DNA of 64,000 bases from DASWHF01 sp036393295 (GCA_036393295.1 DASWHF010000044.1:8924-72923), one strand, 5' to 3'. Counted from the first letter of the stretch, positions 53,649 through 62,642 are shown. A program made the numbers and translations. The notes: generated by a model from the sequence alone, not told the origin.

Positions 53649-54089
53649 CTAGAACTTCAGCGGTTTGACCGGCGCCTCCATCCAGCTCGGGTCGCGCCGC
53701 CAGTCGAATGCGGGATCATCGACGAACAGCTCGACCTCGTTGCCGTCCGGGTCGTGCAGATAGAGGCTCTGGCTCACCGTATGGTCCGTGGCGCCGGCGA
53801 GCTCGAGGCCGGCCGCGGCGATGCGCTCGCGCGCGCGCCGCAAGGCCAGCAGGTCCTCGCCGATCTTCCAGCCGACGTGATAGAGGCCGAGCCGCCGGCC
53901 GTTGAGCGGTCCCGGCGCATCGCCCACCTCGATCAGCAGCAGCTCGTGGTGGGTCCGGCCGCCGCTCAGCAATGCCCCGCGGCCGCCGAAAATTGTCCCG
54001 ACCTCCTTGAGTCCGACGACATTCCGGTAAAATGCGACCGACGGCAAGAGTTGCCGGACGTACAGCACCACATGGCCGAGTTCCGTCAT
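53649..54089 (-). CDS. VOC-superfamily (glyoxalase/extradiol dioxygenase-like) protein
   Basis: 146 residues with two beta-alpha-beta-beta-beta modules. The first His is in LGHVVLYVR, HHELLLIEV precedes the second module, whose LGLYHVGWKI supplies another His, and the last ligand is in DPDGNEVELFV. These are the usual metal ligands of vicinal-oxygen-chelate enzymes. Substrate unknown. Divergent from the patatin gene. Confidence 0.85.
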   Translation of the reverse strand: MTELGHVVLYVRQLLPSVAFYRNVVGLKEVGTIFGGRGALLSGGRTHHELLLIEVGDAPGPLNGRRLGLYHVGWKIGEDLLALRRARERIAAAGLELAGATDHTVSQSLYLHDPDGNEVELFVDDPAFDWRRDPSWMEAPVKPLKF

Positions 54090-54229
54090 GGTTCCGTCCT
54101 CGCGGGTGACGGCTGTCCGCCCAAACGCCGGTAACCGGCGGATTGCCTTGGTCTATTGTTACAGCATATGGTATTGGCATTCTAATTGCTTTTCTAACAG
54201 CAAGGCCGGGGCGGGTCCGGGAGCAAGCA

Positions 54230-55411
54230 ATGGACATGGGTGACGTGCCGATCAAGGCGAAAATGGGCCTCATCATGTCGGGGGGCGGGGCGCGCGCGGC
54301 CTACCAGGTCGGGGTGCTCAAGGCGATCGCGCAGATACTGCCCGGCGGCCATCCGCAGCCGTTCCAGATCATCTGCGGCGCCTCGGCCGGTGCCATCAAC
54401 TCCACCGCGCTCGCGGTCTATGCGCCGAACTTCCGCAACGCGGTCAGGCGTCTCGAGAAGGTCTGGGCCAACTTCCAGGTGCACCACGTGTTCCGCGCCG
54501 ACACCACCGGCATGTTGCGCAACTGGCTGCGCTGGTGGTCGGCGCTGTTTATGGGCGGCATGGGCGGGGGTATCCCGGTGGCGCTGCTCGACCGCGCGCC
54601 GTTGCGCGCGCTGCTGGCCCGCACCCTGCCCTGCGAGCGCATCCAGGACGCCATCGACGCCGGTCTGTTGCACGCGATCAGCATCGCGGCCTCGGGCTAT
54701 AGCTCCGGCCAATCGGTGAATTTCTTCCAGGGCGCCGACGGCATCCCGACGTGGCGGCGCGCGTCCCGGGTCGGCTGCGCGGCCCGGATCGGCATCGATC
54801 ACCTCATGGCCTCGTCGGCGATCCCGTTCCTGTTCGAGGCGGTGCGGATCAACCGCGAGTATTTCGGCGACGGCTCGATGCGCCAGATTGCGCCGACCAG
54901 TCCGGCGATCCACTTCGGTGCCGACCGCATCCTGGTGATCGGCGTGCGCCAGGAGCGCAACGGTACGCCGCCGCGCGCTAACCAGCCATCGGAGTACCCG
55001 TCGCTGGCGCAGATCGGCGGCCATGTCCTGAGCAGCATTTTCCTCGATGCCATGGAGGCGGACCTGGAGCGGCTCAACCGCATCAACGAGACCCTGAGCC
55101 TGATCCCCTCGCATGTGCTGATCGACACCGGCAAGCACGCCACGCTGCGGCGCGTCGACACGCTGCTGATCGCGCCGAGCCAGGACATCGGCGCCATCGC
55201 CGCGCGCTACAAGCACCACTTTCCGCGGCCGATGCGCTTCCTGATGCGCGGCCTGGGCGCCTACCGGCGCGGCGGCGCGGATCTGCTGAGCTACCTGCTG
55301 TTCGAGAAGCCCTATTGCCGCGAGCTCATCGACCTCGGCTACGCCGACGCGATGCGCCGCCGCGAGCAGGTCGCCGAGTTTTTCCGCCCCGCGCTCGCGG
55401 GTGCAGGCTAA
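54230..55411 (+). CDS. Patatin-like phospholipase
   Basis: 393 residues. The oxyanion loop SGGGARAAYQVGVL, the nucleophile elbow GASAG (GxSxG) and the catalytic Asp in YFGDGSM form the patatin Ser-Asp dyad. A short hydrophobic stretch (RWWSALFMGGMGGGI) may associate with membrane. ATG 54230 is preferred; upstream in-frame starts lie in an AT-rich likely promoter region. Confidence 0.88.
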   Translation: MDMGDVPIKAKMGLIMSGGGARAAYQVGVLKAIAQILPGGHPQPFQIICGASAGAINSTALAVYAPNFRNAVRRLEKVWANFQVHHVFRADTTGMLRNWLRWWSALFMGGMGGGIPVALLDRAPLRALLARTLPCERIQDAIDAGLLHAISIAASGYSSGQSVNFFQGADGIPTWRRASRVGCAARIGIDHLMASSAIPFLFEAVRINREYFGDGSMRQIAPTSPAIHFGADRILVIGVRQERNGTPPRANQPSEYPSLAQIGGHVLSSIFLDAMEADLERLNRINETLSLIPSHVLIDTGKHATLRRVDTLLIAPSQDIGAIAARYKHHFPRPMRFLMRGLGAYRRGGADLLSYLLFEKPYCRELIDLGYADAMRRREQVAEFFRPALAGAG

Positions 55412-55432
55412 GGCCGTTCCGGGAATCGTGCC

Positions 55433-56128
55433 TCAGGCGCTGGGCGGCCGGCTGCGCTTGCTCTTGAGCCAGCGGATGATCGGCCGCCACTGATCGAGGT
55501 CGGTCGACACCGAGGCCGGTCCCAGCTCGAAGATGCCCAGGCCGCGCTCGGCGGCGGTGATGTAGTGCTGGCTCTCGCGCAGGCTGGTCAGGAACGGCAG
55601 CCCCAGGCCCTCGAGGAACTCCCGGAGCGTATCGTAGGCCCGGGTGTTCTCCTTGACGCGGTTGGCCAGCACCGCGACCTTGGCCGGCAGGTTGGCCTTG
55701 CGGTGCACCTGCAAGAGCTCGTAGATGAAATCCTGGGCGGCGCGGATGTCCATCGGCGAGGGCTGCACCGGGATCAGCACGGTCTGGGAGCGCCGCAGGA
55801 GCTTCGCCATGCGACGGTCGCGCACGCCGGCGGCGACGTCCAGGATCACGGTGTCGATGGCCTGCGGCAGCCACTGGGACTCGCGCCAGGCCGCCAGGCC
55901 GTGGATCGGCGGCAGCTTGTCGGGGCGCTGGCCGAGCCAGGCGATGCTGGAGCCCTGGGGATCGAAGTCGGCCAGCGCCACCGGCACGCCGGCGGTGGCG
56001 TAGTAGCTCGCGAGGTTGGTGGCGACGGTGGTCTTGCCGCTGCCGCCCTTGCTGTTGATGACCATGATGGAACGTGTCTTGTAACCGAGCGGCTTGTATT
56101 CCCCCGACAGCATCTCGTACAAGTTCAT
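55433..56128 (-). CDS. Orphan ParA-family ATPase
   Basis: 231 residues. A deviant Walker A KGGSGKTT lies at residues 27-34 after an N-terminal tail, with switch I DFDPQGSS and Walker B VILDVAAG. These are ParA/MinD features: dimerisation-dependent ATPase that positions cargo on the nucleoid or membrane. No ParB or parS is recognisable nearby, so cargo is unknown. Its 5' side is a hairpin-rich region. Confidence 0.85.
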   Translation of the reverse strand: MNLYEMLSGEYKPLGYKTRSIMVINSKGGSGKTTVATNLASYYATAGVPVALADFDPQGSSIAWLGQRPDKLPPIHGLAAWRESQWLPQAIDTVILDVAAGVRDRRMAKLLRRSQTVLIPVQPSPMDIRAAQDFIYELLQVHRKANLPAKVAVLANRVKENTRAYDTLREFLEGLGLPFLTSLRESQHYITAAERGLGIFELGPASVSTDLDQWRPIIRWLKSKRSRPPSA

Positions 56129-56156
56129 CGTTGTTGTCCTCGGCGCGTTGTTATTT

Positions 56157-56361
56157 CCAGCAGGCTGCTGACGAAGGCCCCTTTCGGGTAAAGCTCGTCT
56201 TTCAGCAGCCTGCTGGGCGGTCGACGGATCGACCGGCATTTTCCAAACATTCACGTGTTTGGAAAATGGAGCAAAGCAAAAATCACATTTTTGCTTTGCG
56301 TAGCCGAAAAGTCGCGGAACGACTTTTCGGCATTCTACTGGCGGATCGGGGCTGCGCCCCG
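56157..56361. repeat. Array of six consecutive hairpins
   Basis: Six inverted repeats follow one another: 56157-56216 (15-bp arms CCAGCAGGCTGCTGA), 56219-56234 (GGTCGA/TCGACC), 56237-56268 (13-bp CATTTTCCAAACA), 56271-56299 (13-bp GCAAAGCAAAAAT, loop CAC), 56303-56331 (12-bp GCCGAAAAGTCG) and 56347-56361 (CGGGGC/GCCCCG). All arms listed are perfect. The region lies in the 421-base space between parA and the CMD-Rieske gene; the rest of that space shows nothing else recognisable. Confidence 0.85.
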
Positions 56362-56549
56362 TTACCGTCCCTTGCCGGTGCGGTCGGCGGGCGCGGGGCC
56401 CGCGGCCGGTCTCCAGTGTGGCGGCGTCGCCCGGGCCCGTCAACCGGCCGGGGCGCGCCGGTCACCGGATTTTCCGGCCGCGACGGCTGCGTGTATCATG
56501 CGCCTCACGCGCCGCATGCCGGCGGCGCGCGATTCCGCGGAGAACGACA

Positions 56550-57176
56550 ATGAGCGACGCATTGACTTACCTGGTGAAGGCGCGACCGGACGCGCTGGGC
56601 GGCTATTTCAAGTTCCTGAAGGAGGCCGGCAAGCATCTCGACCCCAAGACCCGCTCACTGATCTCGGTCATCACCAAGGTCGACGCCCAGACCGAGAACG
56701 GCCTGCGCCAGTACCTGCCGCGCGCACTGCGCGACGGCGCTTCGCCGGACGAGATCATAGACGCCCTGTTGATGGCTTTCCCGACCTTGGGGTTGGCCAA
56801 GATCGTGTGGGCCTTCGACATCATCCTGGACATGGACATCCCCGAGTTCCGCCCCGAATTGCTGGGCATGGAGTCCCGGTGGCACGACGTGATCGCGGTG
56901 AGCGGGATCAAGGACCAGGACATCACCTACACCGACTGCGACAGCCGCAGCCTGTTCATCTACCGGACCGGCGACGAGTACCGCGTCTACGACAGCCGCT
57001 GCCCGCACCAGGTGACTAACATTCCACACCTGGCGCTGGAAGGCAGGCAGCTCACCTGCCCCAAACATCAGTGGGCCTTCGACGTCACCACCGGCCAGTG
57101 CATCGCCAAGGGCGACCGGCCGCTCACGCGGTTCGATCACAAGGTCGAGAAGGGTAGGCTGCTGGCGCACTGGTAG
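56550..57176 (+). CDS. Fusion of carboxymuconolactone-decarboxylase-like and Rieske [2Fe-2S] domains
   Basis: 208 residues. Residues ~1-95 resemble the AhpD/CMD helical fold (LDPKTRSLISVITKVDAQTE) but lack the CxxC of AhpD. Residues ~110-208 form a Rieske domain with SRCPHQV (CxH) and LTCPKHQWAFD (CxxH) cluster ligands and FDVTTGQC. The Rieske part likely passes electrons to an unknown partner. No oxygenase subunit is adjacent. Confidence 0.85.
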   Translation: MSDALTYLVKARPDALGGYFKFLKEAGKHLDPKTRSLISVITKVDAQTENGLRQYLPRALRDGASPDEIIDALLMAFPTLGLAKIVWAFDIILDMDIPEFRPELLGMESRWHDVIAVSGIKDQDITYTDCDSRSLFIYRTGDEYRVYDSRCPHQVTNIPHLALEGRQLTCPKHQWAFDVTTGQCIAKGDRPLTRFDHKVEKGRLLAHW

Positions 57177-57194
57177 CGCCGCCGGCCCCATGTA

Positions 57195-57293
57195 GGCGGG
57201 GCATCTTGCCCCGCCGGTGGCGCCGGCACTGCGAACTGCGGGGCTGGAAGCCCCGCCTACAATTATTAGGGTAGGCGCGGCTTCCAGCCCCGC
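57195..57293. repeat. GTAGGCGGGGC-type REP hairpins
   Basis: A first hairpin GGCGGGGC/GCCCCGCC is at 57195-57215. A second, GCGGGGCT/AGCCCCGC, starts at 57238 and is itself the left arm of a larger inverted pair (57238-57260 and 57271-57293, one mismatch). They fill the space between convergent genes and may terminate transcription. Confidence 0.75.
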
Positions 57294-57319
57294 CCGCCGT
57301 GGAAAGATCGTTGGCGTAA

Positions 57320-58633
57320 TCAGCGCAACTCGTCCAGCAGGCGTCCGATGCGCGCGGCGCTGCGCTCCAGCATGCCCAGGTCCATGCGCTGGCGTTCGTA
57401 GCTGCGCAGCACGCAGGACATGGCCTCGTAGTATTTCTCGCCGTCGTAGGCGATCAGCACCAGGTCGACGCCGACGCGCAGCGCCTTGACCGCGGCGCGG
57501 CAGATGCCGTCGTCGCTGCGGTAGATGGCGCCCATGCTGAGATCGTCGGTGATGAGCAGGCCGTCGTGGTTCCATTCCTGGCGCAGCACGCCCTGCACCA
57601 GTTTGTGCGAATACGAGGCCGGGTGTTCGGGATCGATGTCGGGCAGCATCACGTGGCCCAGCATCAGCAGGGCCGAAGACCGCTCCAGGACGAACTTGAA
57701 CGGCACCCAGTCCCGCACCTGCAGTTCCGGCTTGGTGACGTCGAGCCGGGCGGCAAACAGATGGGTATCGGTGCGCAGCCTGCCGAGCCCCGGGAAATGC
57801 TTGACCGTGGCGTGGACGTCGTGCTGCGCGAGGCCGCGCGTGTAGGCAAGCGCCATGCGCGCCACCACCATTTCATCGCTGGCGATGGCGCGTTGCGCGA
57901 TGCGGCTGTAGAAGTCGAGCGGATGCCTGGGCAGGTCGTATTTCAGGTCCACCAGGGGGCTGAAATTGACGTTGACGCCCACCTCCGCCAGCTCCCTGCC
58001 GTGGGCGGCGCCGTACTCCTGGGCGCGCTGTTCCAGCTCCGGCAATGGCAGCTGGCTCTCCACCAGCTCCGCCATGGGCGGCAGGCGGGTCAGGGGCGGC
58101 GACAGGCGCGAGACCGTCCCGCCCTCCTGATCGGTCGCGACGATGAGCGGCGGCAGGCCGGCTTGCCGGCGCAGCTCGCGCAGGGCCTGGATCTGATTGC
58201 GCAAATCGGCGACCGACCGGCCGTTGACGTTGCGCGCCGTGATGAAAACACCGCCGACCGCGCCCGATTCCACCAGCGGCCGGACGTCCTCCAGCCGGGT
58301 GTAGCCGACGATGAAATGCTGGCCCAGATTCCGGAGCAGCTTGGGGTCGGCGCCGGCCACGCGGTGGCGGTCCCAGTGATAGCGCGCCTCGCCGAAGGCC
58401 GTCAGCAGCACCACCAGTGTCAGGCACACCAGGAACAGCCTTTCAGTCTTGCGGCCCCGGGCCGCGGTCTGCACCAGGCGCGTGAGGCTGATCGCACCGA
58501 GAATCGCGGCCAGGACCAGGATCAACGGCGTTTCATAATCGCGCAAAGCGAGCAGGAACGGGCTCTTGAGGTTGGCCGCAACGCTCAACAGCAGCAGTAC
58601 CGCAATCCAACGCAGGGCGAGCAGGGCTTGCAT
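57320..58633 (-). CDS. Membrane-anchored GH3 beta-N-acetylhexosaminidase (NagZ-like)
   Basis: 437 residues. Three membrane segments in the first 90 residues precede a GH3 TIM barrel with ATDQEGGTVSRL, KHFPGLGRLRTDTH (NagZ His-Asp loop) and the nucleophile Asp in LLITDDLSMGAI. Typical NagZ is a ~340-residue cytosolic enzyme; the anchor here suggests action at the membrane. The sequence does not fix topology. Confidence 0.82.
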   Translation of the reverse strand: MQALLALRWIAVLLLLSVAANLKSPFLLALRDYETPLILVLAAILGAISLTRLVQTAARGRKTERLFLVCLTLVVLLTAFGEARYHWDRHRVAGADPKLLRNLGQHFIVGYTRLEDVRPLVESGAVGGVFITARNVNGRSVADLRNQIQALRELRRQAGLPPLIVATDQEGGTVSRLSPPLTRLPPMAELVESQLPLPELEQRAQEYGAAHGRELAEVGVNVNFSPLVDLKYDLPRHPLDFYSRIAQRAIASDEMVVARMALAYTRGLAQHDVHATVKHFPGLGRLRTDTHLFAARLDVTKPELQVRDWVPFKFVLERSSALLMLGHVMLPDIDPEHPASYSHKLVQGVLRQEWNHDGLLITDDLSMGAIYRSDDGICRAAVKALRVGVDLVLIAYDGEKYYEAMSCVLRSYERQRMDLGMLERSAARIGRLLDELR

Positions 58634-59099
58634 GGGTTCCTCAAGCGGCGGGTGTCCGGTTCGGGGGCGGCCGGCTGGATGCGACGACTGACCGGTCGCG
58701 ATCCTGCCGGCGCGGCTCCGCATCGCGTGCGCCGCCCGTTCTTCAAGAATAGCGCCGACAACGTGCTCGACGTTGGCGTGGTTCGTCCACGCCTCCCGTC
58801 GGCTTGAAATTAACACTTGTCGGCGGATAAAAATAGGCGTTTAATGCATCAACAGTAACGCCTTTCGATACGGATACTGTGTTGACGCGGAACGATCATC
58901 ATCTCACCGCTTCTCCTCCGGCACGGATCGATCTCCGGGGTGTCGGCCACGATCTTCCCGGAGCTGCCGTAGCTTTCACAGTCAAAAAAATCAACGAATT
59001 GTCGAAGAAGGCGGCTGACTTGCTCCCGCCTGGGTGCCGTATGGGACTGTTTCGGGGCTTTGGGGCCGGGCAATCGGCGGCCGCCAAAAGGAGACATTC
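58634..59099. other. 466-base intergenic region upstream of the GFA gene
   Basis: Contains a predicted promoter at 58817-58845 (separate entry). An open frame from GTG 58879 (74 codons) has no ribosome-binding site or family resemblance and is not called. No repeats or RNA genes are recognised. Confidence 0.5.
58817..58845 (+). promoter_or_regulatory. Predicted sigma-70 promoter toward the GFA gene
   Basis: TTGTCG, 17-base spacer, TTTAAT, within a distinct AT-rich patch. It would leave a leader of about 250 bases before the GFA start. Confidence 0.5.
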
Positions 59100-59519
59100 T
59101 TGACCGGAAAAACACTGGAAGGGGGCTGTCTGTGCGGCGCCGTCCGCTACCGGATCACCGGTGCGCCGGTCATGGCGTCGGTATGTCATTGCGCCCTGTG
59201 CCGCCGCGCCAGCGCCGCGTCGTCGATCGCCTGGGCGATGTTCAGGAAGGAGCAAGTGGTCTTCGACAATCCGCCGGCATCCTACGTCTCGTCCACGGTC
59301 GGGCGCCGCAGCTATTGTCCGGCCTGCGGGACGCAACTCAGCCTGAGCGCCAGCGACCTCCCGGGACTGATCGACATCACCATCGGCAGTCTCGACAACC
59401 CCGAAGCGATCAGGCCGACCCAGCACTACTGGGGCACCCGACGTGTCCCGTGGGTGCGCTACGCCTACAGCGCGCCGGGGACGGCGGAGTCGGCGCGGGT
59501 CGCGGAAGTGGAAGGCTGA
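59100..59519 (+). CDS. GFA/CENP-V-family zinc protein
   Basis: 139 residues from a TTG start supported by AAAAGGAG at the right distance. Zinc ligands are GCLCGAVRY, CHCALC and YCPACGTQL, the glutathione-dependent formaldehyde-activating (GFA) pattern. The enzyme activity of most members is uncertain. An upstream in-frame ATG at 59034 is less well supported. Confidence 0.85.
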   Translation: MTGKTLEGGCLCGAVRYRITGAPVMASVCHCALCRRASAASSIAWAMFRKEQVVFDNPPASYVSSTVGRRSYCPACGTQLSLSASDLPGLIDITIGSLDNPEAIRPTQHYWGTRRVPWVRYAYSAPGTAESARVAEVEG

Positions 59520-59593
59520 CGGGCCGGTCGTCCTGACCGGGGCCTGAAGCGGCGCGCGACCGCCCGGCGCGCTGCCCTGCCGGGCCGCGGCGC

Positions 59594-60925
59594 TCAGCCG
59601 GCGGCCGGCAGGAAGTCGATCGGATAGAGAATGGTGATCCTCGGCACGCCGTCCTTCGCGCCGAAGTTGAACCGCTTCACGCGCTCGACGATTTCCGTGT
59701 TGAGCGCCGCCGACGCCAGGTTGGTCGATTCGGCCCGGCACGCCGACACCTCGCCGTTGGGCTCGATGGTGATGCGCAGGATCATCTTGCCGCGCAGCGT
59801 CGGATCGGCGCGCAGCTCGCGATTGTAGATGCGATAGAGCGCCGCCTTGTAGCGGTCAAAGACGATCTGGATCTCCTCGTCGGTGCGCGACGGCCCCACG
59901 CCGTCGCTGAGCGGGCGGTCGGCGCCGGCGGCCGCGCCCACCGCGCTTTCCACGCGCGTGAACTGCACGCCGCCGAGCTTGGTGCCGGTGCCCGCGACAT
60001 TGCGGCTCAGCGCCGCGGCATTGATGCCGCCGCTGCCTGTGCGCGCCTGGGCGACGACGATCGACCGCTGCGTGACCCCGGTGGTGTGTCGGCCCTCGTT
60101 CCGCACCCGGGCGTCGGCGCCGAGCTGGTCCGGAACGTCGTCGATCAGGTCGGTGAAGGCGTTCTTGAACGCCAGGACGCCGGCCTTCTCGGCCTTCTCG
60201 CGCGCCTGCTGCTTCTCCTCGGGCTTGGGCTTCTCCTCGGCCTTGTCCTCCTTCTCCTCGGGCTTCTTCTCCTCGGGCGGCTTGGGCGGCTCGCGGCGGG
60301 CCAGCTGCACCAGGTTCTCGGGGATCTCGACGATCTCCTCCGGCTCCGGCTCGGGCAGGATCCACAGCTCGATCAGCCAGCCGAACAGCAGCGCCAGCAG
60401 CAGGCTGGCCAGCAGCGAACGGCGAAAGCGGTTCTCGTCCTCGCGCTCGCCCTTCCACGGCATGACCATCGGGCGATACGGGCGCGGCGTCACTTCGCGG
60501 TAGACGACGTACTCGTGCCTGGCGAGCTCCTCCAGCTCCTGTTGCTCGGCCAGGTCCTCGTTCAGGAAATTGATGCTGACGATCTGCTTCTGAATGCGCT
60601 CTTCGAGCTTCCGGCGGCTGTCCTCGACGGTCGAGACCTTCTCCTGGAACTCCCGCGCGGCGCCGCGCACGCGGGTCAAATGGGCCGTGGTGTCCTGGGA
60701 CTTGGGCTGTTTGCCCCAGAACAGGTCGGCGGCCCCGAGCTCCTCCAGCTTGTCGAGCGACACGCAGATCTGGTTGAGCAGGTCGTACTGCTGCCGCTGC
60801 GCCGCCATGTCCTCGAGTTTCTTCTCGACGGCGCGCAACTTGCCCTGCAGGGCCGCCAGCTCCTGGTGGCCCTCGTCGATCTGCGCGCGCAGCGCCTGTT
60901 GTTCCCGTGAAGTTGCCGTCGTCAC
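59594..60925 (-). CDS. AgmX/TonB-like energy transducer with coiled coil
   Basis: 443 residues. A long N-terminal coiled coil (about residues 5-140) precedes a single membrane segment (SLLASLLLALLFGWLIELWIL, ~170-190), a Pro/Glu/Lys-rich spacer (PPKPPEEKKPEEKEDKAEEK) and a C-terminal AgmX/PglI domain (YNRELRADPTLRGKMILRITI). The membrane segment and the spacer resemble TonB, but the cytoplasmic coiled coil is unusual. Last gene of the exb-type cluster. Confidence 0.82.
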   Translation of the reverse strand: MTTATSREQQALRAQIDEGHQELAALQGKLRAVEKKLEDMAAQRQQYDLLNQICVSLDKLEELGAADLFWGKQPKSQDTTAHLTRVRGAAREFQEKVSTVEDSRRKLEERIQKQIVSINFLNEDLAEQQELEELARHEYVVYREVTPRPYRPMVMPWKGEREDENRFRRSLLASLLLALLFGWLIELWILPEPEPEEIVEIPENLVQLARREPPKPPEEKKPEEKEDKAEEKPKPEEKQQAREKAEKAGVLAFKNAFTDLIDDVPDQLGADARVRNEGRHTTGVTQRSIVVAQARTGSGGINAAALSRNVAGTGTKLGGVQFTRVESAVGAAAGADRPLSDGVGPSRTDEEIQIVFDRYKAALYRIYNRELRADPTLRGKMILRITIEPNGEVSACRAESTNLASAALNTEIVERVKRFNFGAKDGVPRITILYPIDFLPAAG

Positions 60926-60939
60926 GTCCTGTCCCGGCT

Positions 60940-61446
60940 CTAGCTCTTCGGCGCCTGTTGGGTCGCCTTCTGGATCACGGCAAGCGATATCTTGGTGTAT
61001 CCGGACAGCGCCGACGTCGACATCAGCCGCTGCAGCACCTTGAACGGTATCGCCTTGTCCGCCAGGATGACGATCTCATCATTGCGCGCCGCGGCCTCGG
61101 TGCTGACGCCGATCGCGCTGCGCCGGATCTGCACCAGCCGCTCGATGATCGGTACGATGCGCTCGTCCTTCGACGCCAGCACCTGGGCGATCGACGCCAC
61201 GACCTCGCCCTGCACCATGACCGCCTCGCCGCTCACCAGCATCGTGACCGTCGGCCGCGGCTTGGATTCCACCACCGAGTCGGGCAGCTTGATCTCCTTG
61301 GGCGGCTCGAGCACCTCGACGGCCGATTGGTTCACCAGCAGGAAGAACACCAGAATGGTGAATACGTCCATCAGCGAGGTGAGGTTGAGCGTGGCGCGGT
61401 GCTTCTTGGCGCGCGCCATGCGCCGCATGCGCCGGGTGTTCTTCAT
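60940..61446 (-). CDS. ExbD/TolR-family protein (second copy)
   Basis: 168 residues. One membrane segment carries the key Asp in LNLTSLMDVFTILVFFLL, followed by a periplasmic domain with VESKPRPTVTMLVSGEAVMV. It would couple proton flow to the AgmX-type transducer. Overlaps the previous exbD by 4 bases. Confidence 0.88.
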   Translation of the reverse strand: MKNTRRMRRMARAKKHRATLNLTSLMDVFTILVFFLLVNQSAVEVLEPPKEIKLPDSVVESKPRPTVTMLVSGEAVMVQGEVVASIAQVLASKDERIVPIIERLVQIRRSAIGVSTEAAARNDEIVILADKAIPFKVLQRLMSTSALSGYTKISLAVIQKATQQAPKS

Positions 61447-61931
61447 GGCGCCTCGCCCACCGATATCTCGGGAAACAGCGGAGTCCTCTTCAGTTCCTCG
61501 CTGCCGTCCTGCCTGGTCTCGGCGACGCGCACGGCGTCCATGACGTGAATGACGTGCTCGTATTCGATCTCCGGCTCGACCAGGACGGTGGCATCGCGCT
61601 TGCCCGGATAGGCCTGTTTCAGCGCCTGCAGCGCCTCCGAGAGCTTGCCGATGTCGTAGGTCTCGCCGTCCTTGGGGATGGTCCGGACGATCTTGCTGCC
61701 GTTGCCGATCTCCACGCGGCTCTTGCGCACGATCACCTCGATGGTGATGTTCGGCTTGTCGGCCGCCGGCCCGCCCGCCGCGGTCGGCAGGTCGAGCTCG
61801 AAGATGGTGATGCGCGAGAACACCGCGGTAACGAGCAGGAACGGGATCAGCACCACCATCAGGTTCATGAAGGTGGTGACGTCGACGTCCGGCGTCTCGG
61901 CCTTGCGCCGGTGGCGGGTGAGTCGCGACAT
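61443..61931 (-). CDS. ExbD/TolR-family protein (first copy)
   Basis: 162 residues. DVDVTTFMNLMVVLIPFLLV occupies the position of the membrane segment; a candidate charged residue is in DVDVTTF, but the canonical mid-membrane Asp is replaced by Asn (FMNLMVV). The ExbD-like periplasmic domain with DATVLVEPEIEYEHVIHVMD follows. Two different ExbD proteins in one operon are typical of gliding/Tol-like systems. Confidence 0.85.
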   Translation of the reverse strand: MSRLTRHRRKAETPDVDVTTFMNLMVVLIPFLLVTAVFSRITIFELDLPTAAGGPAADKPNITIEVIVRKSRVEIGNGSKIVRTIPKDGETYDIGKLSEALQALKQAYPGKRDATVLVEPEIEYEHVIHVMDAVRVAETRQDGSEELKRTPLFPEISVGEAP

Positions 61932-61937
61932 GGCCGG

Positions 61938-62588
61938 TTACTTGGCCGGCGGCGTCGCGGCCGAGGACACGATGATGTTGAGCGTCTTGACCGACGCCAT
62001 TTCGAGGCTGTCGATGATCTGGCCGGTCTTCGAGTTGAGGTAGGCGTGGGCGATGAGCAGCGGCACCGCGACCATCAGGCCGAAGGCGGTGGTGTTCATC
62101 GCGATCGAGATGCTGGCCGACAGCAGCTCGGCCTTGTCCGCCGGGTTGGCCTGGGCCACGGCATTGAAGGCCCGGATCAGGCCGATAATGGTGCCGAGCA
62201 GCCCGAGCAGGGTCGCGACGTTGGCGAACAACGCGATGTAGCCGGTGCGCTTCTCCAGCTGCGGGATGATCTCCATCATGCCTTCCTCCATGGCGATCTC
62301 GATGTCGTCGCGGCGGCGGACCGCGCCCTGGCGCTCCAATCCCAGGTTCAGCAGCTCGCTGATGGTGGACTTGTCGCCGGCGGTCAGGGCGCGCGCCTTG
62401 TCGAAATCGCGCTTGACCAGGACCGGGTGCAGCTGGGTCCAGACCCGGCGGTTGGCGGTGGCGACCCGCGCCAGCTTGATGCTGCGCTCGACGATGATCG
62501 CCGCGCCGATCGCCCCGACGATCAGAATCGGGTACATGAAGGCCCCGCCGTCGCGTATGAAACTTACCAGGGTATTGATGAATTCCAT
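61938..62588 (-). CDS. MotA/TolQ/ExbB proton channel protein
   Basis: 216 residues. Three membrane segments: GGAFMYPILIVGAIGAAIIVER, YIALFANVATLLGLLGTIIGLI and AFGLMVAVPLLIAHAYL, with the GLLGTIIGLIRAF motif typical of ExbB/TolQ. The channel component of the complex. The exbD gene begins 6 bases after its end. Confidence 0.92.
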   Translation of the reverse strand: MEFINTLVSFIRDGGAFMYPILIVGAIGAAIIVERSIKLARVATANRRVWTQLHPVLVKRDFDKARALTAGDKSTISELLNLGLERQGAVRRRDDIEIAMEEGMMEIIPQLEKRTGYIALFANVATLLGLLGTIIGLIRAFNAVAQANPADKAELLSASISIAMNTTAFGLMVAVPLLIAHAYLNSKTGQIIDSLEMASVKTLNIIVSSAATPPAK

Positions 62589-62642
62589 CCGTTGTTCCTC
62601 GTCGAATCAATGTGTCAGATATTCACTTCACGGGTATTCGGG

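Noticed and set aside
56157..56361. CRISPR array or parS cluster
   Set aside because: The hairpin arms differ from each other and there are no regularly spaced identical repeats; no parS-like 16-mer repeats and no parB gene are seen.
58879..59103. 74-codon frame from GTG upstream of the GFA gene
   Set aside because: No Shine-Dalgarno, no similarity recognised, and it overlaps the well-supported TTG start of the GFA gene.
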